From contig CALWVN010000016.1 of NCBI GenBank assembly GCA_944384995.1, positions 1-40,766 on the forward strand: DNA of 40,766 nucleotides, in the 5' to 3' direction. The translations under genes and the position numbers were made by a program. This DNA is from an uncultured Clostridia bacterium (GTDB taxonomy: Bacteria; Bacillota; Clostridia; Oscillospirales; Acutalibacteraceae). Positions 37,472 to 40,766 of the stretch are shown piece by piece. Position 1 is the stretch's first letter, and each line of letters opens with the position of its first letter. A model generated the notes under the pieces. The model did not search any database, was not told the DNA's origin, and was given only the letters and a program-made list of their open reading frames with translations.

Positions 37472-38254
37472 ATGCAGTTTCAGACCATTGCAAGCCGCAA
37501 AAATGAGCGTGTGCAGGCGTTTTGCCGCCTGCGCGATACGGCGGCCGAACGAAAAAGGACGGGGCTTTTTGTGCTTGAAGGCCTGCGGCTGTGCGCGGAC
37601 TGCGCCGAAAGCGGGCTTATGATCGAAAGCGTATTTTGCACCGAAGCGGCAAAGGATAAGGGCGGCGCACGGCTGGAGACGCTGTTTTCCGCCGCCGAAA
37701 CGGTGTTCCGCATCTCCGACGCAGTCGCCGAAAAGCTCTCGGACACCGTCACGACGCAGGGCGTGTTCTGCGTGGCGAAATGCCCGCCGCGCGCGGCGTT
37801 CACGGTGCGGCGCGGGGAAAAATGGCTTGCGCTCGATCACATCCAGAACCCGCAGAATCTCGGCGCCGCCTCCCGCACGGCGGAGGCGCTGGGCGTTACG
37901 GGGCTGCTCGTCTCGGGCGGGTGCGACCGCTTCAACCCGAAAGCGCTGCGCGCCTCCATGGGTTCGCTTCTGCGTCTGCCGGTGCTGGAGACGGAGGATC
38001 TTGCCGAAACGCTCAAAACGCTCGGCAAAACGGTGCCGACCTATGCCGCCGTACCGGACGAGACCGCCGTACCCCTGCGGGAAGCGGATTTTTCCGGCGG
38101 TGCGGTGCTCGTGGTCGGCAACGAGGGGAACGGGGTGTCCGACGCGGTGCTCGAAGCGGCTTCGGCGCGCGTCACCATCCCCATGCGCGGCAGGGCGGAA
38201 TCGCTTAATGCGGCGGCTGCCGCCGCCATTTTGATGTGGGAAATGATGCAATGA
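37472..38254 (+). CDS. TrmH/SpoU-family RNA 2'-O-methyltransferase
   Basis: 260 residues. The N-terminal substrate-binding part (about 1-100, RKNERVQAFCRLR and FVLEGLRLCADC) resembles the L30e-like domain of rRNA methyltransferases. The SPOUT knot shows motif 1 NPQNLGAASRTAEALG, motif 2 LVVGNEGNGVSD and motif 3 IPMRGRAESLNAAAAAAIL. It would use S-adenosylmethionine to methylate a ribose in rRNA or tRNA. The ATG at 37472 follows GGGGGAG; an upstream in-frame GTG overlaps the rplT hairpin and is unlikely. It ends in an ATGA overlap with dprA. Confidence 0.9.
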   Translation: MQFQTIASRKNERVQAFCRLRDTAAERKRTGLFVLEGLRLCADCAESGLMIESVFCTEAAKDKGGARLETLFSAAETVFRISDAVAEKLSDTVTTQGVFCVAKCPPRAAFTVRRGEKWLALDHIQNPQNLGAASRTAEALGVTGLLVSGGCDRFNPKALRASMGSLLRLPVLETEDLAETLKTLGKTVPTYAAVPDETAVPLREADFSGGAVLVVGNEGNGVSDAVLEAASARVTIPMRGRAESLNAAAAAAILMWEMMQ

Positions 38255-39468
38255 ATGATGCGGCTTTTTGGATCTGGCTGCTGCGCACGCTCGGGCCGGC
38301 GGCTGTTTTGCAGGACATCCTGCAATATTTCGGCTCGGCGCGCGGCCTTTACGAAGCGGGCAGCGCCGAATGGCGGCTTTCGGGGCTTCTGACGGCAAAG
38401 CAGATCACGGCGCTTACAAGGTTTTCACCGTCGCAGTCTGCGGATGTGCTGCGCGACTGTGCGCAAAACGGCTGGAAGCTCGTCACGCCGGATTCTCTTT
38501 TATACCCGAACCGTCTGCGCGAGCTGCGCAACCTGCCGCCCGTGCTGTTCGTGTGGGGCGACGAGACGGTGCTGCTGCGTGAAGCGCAGATTGCCGTAGT
38601 CGGTACGCGTAAGGCGTCCGCCTATGGGCTGCGCGTTACCTCGCTTTTGACCGAAGCGCTGGCAAAAAGCGGTATGGTCGTAGTTTCCGGCGGGGCTTTG
38701 GGCGTAGACAGCGCCGCGCACGAGGGTGCGCTTCGAGCCGGCGGCAAAACGATCGCCGTCCTCGGGTGCGGGCTCGGTACGGATTATCTGCGTGAAAACG
38801 GCGGGCTTCGCCGAAGAATCGCGCAAAACGGGGCGGTCATCAGTGAATTCCTCCCCTATTCCCCCGCGTCGCGCACCACTTTCCCGCTGCGAAACCGCGT
38901 GATCTCTGCGCTCGCGCCGGGCACCGTGGTCATTGAGGCGGGCGAGCACAGCGGGTCGCTGATCACGGCGCGCTGTGCTATGGAACAGGGCCGCGACCTG
39001 TTCGCCGTACCGGGCGACGTGATCTCCAGCGCCTTTACCGGTGCGAATCGCCTGATCCGCGACGGGGCAAAGCCCGTGTTCTCGCCCATGGACGTGTTGG
39101 AGGAATACCTCTACCGCTTTCCTGATGAGCTGCACGCCGCCGAAACGGAAAAAAGCTTCGGCGAGCTGCTGCGGGAAAACGGCGAAGCGCGGCCGGCGGG
39201 GCCCCCGCCCGCGGCATCCGCGCAGCGGCAGCAGGAGACGCCGCCGCTGACGGAAACGCCGCAATCCGCGCCGCAGGGCGTGCTGCCCGATACGGTCTCC
39301 GGCGAAGCGCGCACGGTGTACCGCGCGTTGAACGGGGCGGGAAAGCACATTGACGAACTTGCAGAAGAAACGGGGCTTTCCACCGCCGCCTGCCTTTCGG
39401 CGCTCACCGAGCTGGAGCTTTACGGCTGCGCGGCACTTCAGGAAGGCAGAAAATACAGAAAAATATAG
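38251..39468 (+). CDS. dprA: DNA-processing protein DprA (Smf)
   Basis: 405 residues. The central Rossmann fold contains AVVGTRKASAYGLR, VVSGGALGVDSAAHEGAL, TIAVLGCGLGTDY and the signature FPLRNRVISALAPGTVVIEAG followed by SLITARCAMEQGRDLFAVPGD. A Pro-rich linker (about 315-350) leads to a C-terminal winged helix (about 350-405). DprA loads RecA onto incoming single-stranded DNA during transformation and is widespread also in organisms without known competence. The start is the ATG overlapping the trmH stop (ATGA). Confidence 0.94.
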   Translation: MNDAAFWIWLLRTLGPAAVLQDILQYFGSARGLYEAGSAEWRLSGLLTAKQITALTRFSPSQSADVLRDCAQNGWKLVTPDSLLYPNRLRELRNLPPVLFVWGDETVLLREAQIAVVGTRKASAYGLRVTSLLTEALAKSGMVVVSGGALGVDSAAHEGALRAGGKTIAVLGCGLGTDYLRENGGLRRRIAQNGAVISEFLPYSPASRTTFPLRNRVISALAPGTVVIEAGEHSGSLITARCAMEQGRDLFAVPGDVISSAFTGANRLIRDGAKPVFSPMDVLEEYLYRFPDELHAAETEKSFGELLRENGEARPAGPPPAASAQRQQETPPLTETPQSAPQGVLPDTVSGEARTVYRALNGAGKHIDELAEETGLSTAACLSALTELELYGCAALQEGRKYRKI

Positions 39469-39480
39469 GAAGGTTTATCT

Positions 39481-40766
39481 ATGGCAGATCTTGTGATCGT
39501 AGAGTCGCCCTCCAAGGCGAAAACCATTCAAAAATATCTCGGCAAAGGGTATAAGGTCACCGCGTCCGTCGGGCATATCCGTGACCTGCCCGCCGCGAAG
39601 CTGAGCGTGGACGTCAAACACGATTTCGCGCCCAAATATACCATTGTCAAGGGCAAGGAAAAGCTCGTCAAGGAGCTTAAAGAACTGGTCAAGGACGCCG
39701 ACCGCGTGTACCTCGCGACCGACCCGGACCGCGAGGGCGAGGCGATCTCGTGGCACCTTGCCACGGTGCTGGGACTTGACTTGGACGAGAAAAACCGCGT
39801 CAAGTTCAACGAGATCAACAAGTCGGGCGTGCAAAAGGGCATGGCGCACCCCGAAAAGATCGACCTGGATTTGGTGGACGCCCAGCAGGCGCGCCGTATT
39901 TTAGACCGCTTGGTCGGGTATAAGCTCAGCCCGTTCGTATCGCAGAAGATCCGCCGCGGGCTTTCCGCCGGCCGCGTGCAGTCCGTTGCGCTGCGGCTCA
40001 TTGTGGACCGCGAGGAGGAGATCCGCGCTTTCGTACCGGAAGAATACTGGACGCTCGACGCGAAGTTCACGGCGCCCTCGTCGAAGCGCGCGTTTGCCGC
40101 CGCCTTTGCGGGCGACGAGACCGGCAAGATCAAAATCGAGAACAAGGAACAGTCCGACGCGTACCTGCAGCGCTTGCAGGGCGCCGCTTACACGGTGGCA
40201 AGCGTCAAAAAGGGCACGCGCCGCCGTCAGCCCGCCCCGCCGTTCACGACCTCTACTTTGCAGCAGGAGGCTTCGCGGAAGCTCGGCTTCCAAGGCAAGC
40301 GCACCATGCGCGTCGCGCAGGAGCTTTACGAGGGCGTGGAAGTCGAGGGGTACGGCGCGATGGGTCTGATCACCTATATGCGTACCGACTCCCTGCGCAT
40401 TTCCGAGGAATCGCGCGCCGAGGGCAACGTCTACATCGAACAGAACTTCGGGAAAGCATATCTGCCCGAAAAGCCGCGGTATTATAAGACCAAGGCGACC
40501 GCGCAGGACGGGCACGAGGCGATCCGCCCGACGGTGCCCTCCCTTACGCCCGAGCAGGCGAAAAAGAACCTTTCCTCCGACCAGTATAAGCTGTATGCCC
40601 TCATCTGGAAGCGTTTTATGGCGAGCCTGATGGCGAACTGCGTGCAGGATACGGTGCGCGCCGAGATCCACGGGGCGAACGAAGCGGACGCGGCGGCGGG
40701 CAAGTACTGCCTGTTCACGGCGGCGGGCTACACCGTGCGCTTTGACGGCTATACGAAGCTGTACGT
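39481..40766 (+). CDS. topA: DNA topoisomerase I, 5' part (runs off window)
   Basis: The first 428 codons of a type IA topoisomerase that relaxes negative supercoils. The Toprim domain has IVESPSKAKTIQKYLG at the start and YLATDPDREGEAISWHLA with the metal-binding DxD. The gate domain has QQARRILDRLVGYKLSPFV and GLSAGRVQSVALRLI. The active-site Tyr299 is in GLITYMRTDS. GGAAGG lies about 8 nt before the ATG, 12 bp after the dprA stop. The dprA-topA order is common in Firmicutes. The C-terminal zinc ribbons are outside the window. Confidence 0.96.
   Translation, partial: MADLVIVESPSKAKTIQKYLGKGYKVTASVGHIRDLPAAKLSVDVKHDFAPKYTIVKGKEKLVKELKELVKDADRVYLATDPDREGEAISWHLATVLGLDLDEKNRVKFNEINKSGVQKGMAHPEKIDLDLVDAQQARRILDRLVGYKLSPFVSQKIRRGLSAGRVQSVALRLIVDREEEIRAFVPEEYWTLDAKFTAPSSKRAFAAAFAGDETGKIKIENKEQSDAYLQRLQGAAYTVASVKKGTRRRQPAPPFTTSTLQQEASRKLGFQGKRTMRVAQELYEGVEVEGYGAMGLITYMRTDSLRISEESRAEGNVYIEQNFGKAYLPEKPRYYKTKATAQDGHEAIRPTVPSLTPEQAKKNLSSDQYKLYALIWKRFMASLMANCVQDTVRAEIHGANEADAAAGKYCLFTAAGYTVRFDGYTKLY

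Overview
The window looks like a chromosomal segment of a fairly GC-rich gut-type Firmicute, most likely class Clostridia near the Oscillospirales/Ruminococcaceae. This is inferred from gene content and style, not from a marker-gene search. Pointers are strong AGGAGG-type ribosome binding sites, TTGACA-17-TATAAT promoters, the infC-rpmI-rplT-trmH-dprA-topA order, a ProRS without the usual bacterial insertion domain, dockerin/cohesin proteins and many intracellular glycosidases.

Layout. (1) 1-1271: repeats and a minus-strand D-2-hydroxyacid dehydrogenase. (2) 1688-7909: one promoter and a tight six-gene operon (VTT-domain membrane protein, galactokinase, two M42 aminopeptidases, GNAT-like protein, PLP enzyme of the methionine gamma-lyase/aluminium-resistance family). 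(3) 8361-11696: phosphohexomutase, acyl carrier protein, ProRS. (4) 11718-25620: a cell-surface region. It holds a lipoprotein; a promoter and a ~300-nt structured leader ahead of a 1721-residue secreted dockerin protein; a cohesin-like secreted protein; two tiny paired ORFs; a cohesin-dockerin adaptor; and three paralogous single-pass membrane proteins. Promoters and terminators divide it into clear transcription units. (5) 25725-32169: envelope genes (NodB deacetylase, small membrane protein, lipoprotein, M28 peptidase, VanY-like carboxypeptidase) and a GH29 fucosidase. (6) 32707-35961: GH35 beta-galactosidase and a sialidase-fold protein. With GH29 and galactokinase they suggest intracellular breakdown of imported fucose/galactose/sialic-acid glycans. 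(7) 36063-40766: the infC operon with an attenuator leader, trmH, dprA and the start of topA.

Two features stand out. First, the surface region carries two long perfect direct repeats. One is 622 bp and covers the dockerin module plus the next gene's start, at a spacing of 3570 bp. The other is 668 bp and covers most of two membrane-protein genes, at a spacing of 952 bp. Because the giant protein and the cohesin-dockerin adaptor have identical dockerins, they should compete for the same cohesin, and the adaptor could in principle chain to itself. Second, several intergenic spaces are built from the same modules: 7-bp-period arrays (NNTCTAA/NNTCTGA/NNTCCAG), palindromes whose central hairpin changes sequence while keeping its pairing, and a GGACAGCC hairpin. 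Two spaces, ahead of the phosphohexomutase and ahead of the GH35 gene, have the same module order and end at the ribosome binding site.
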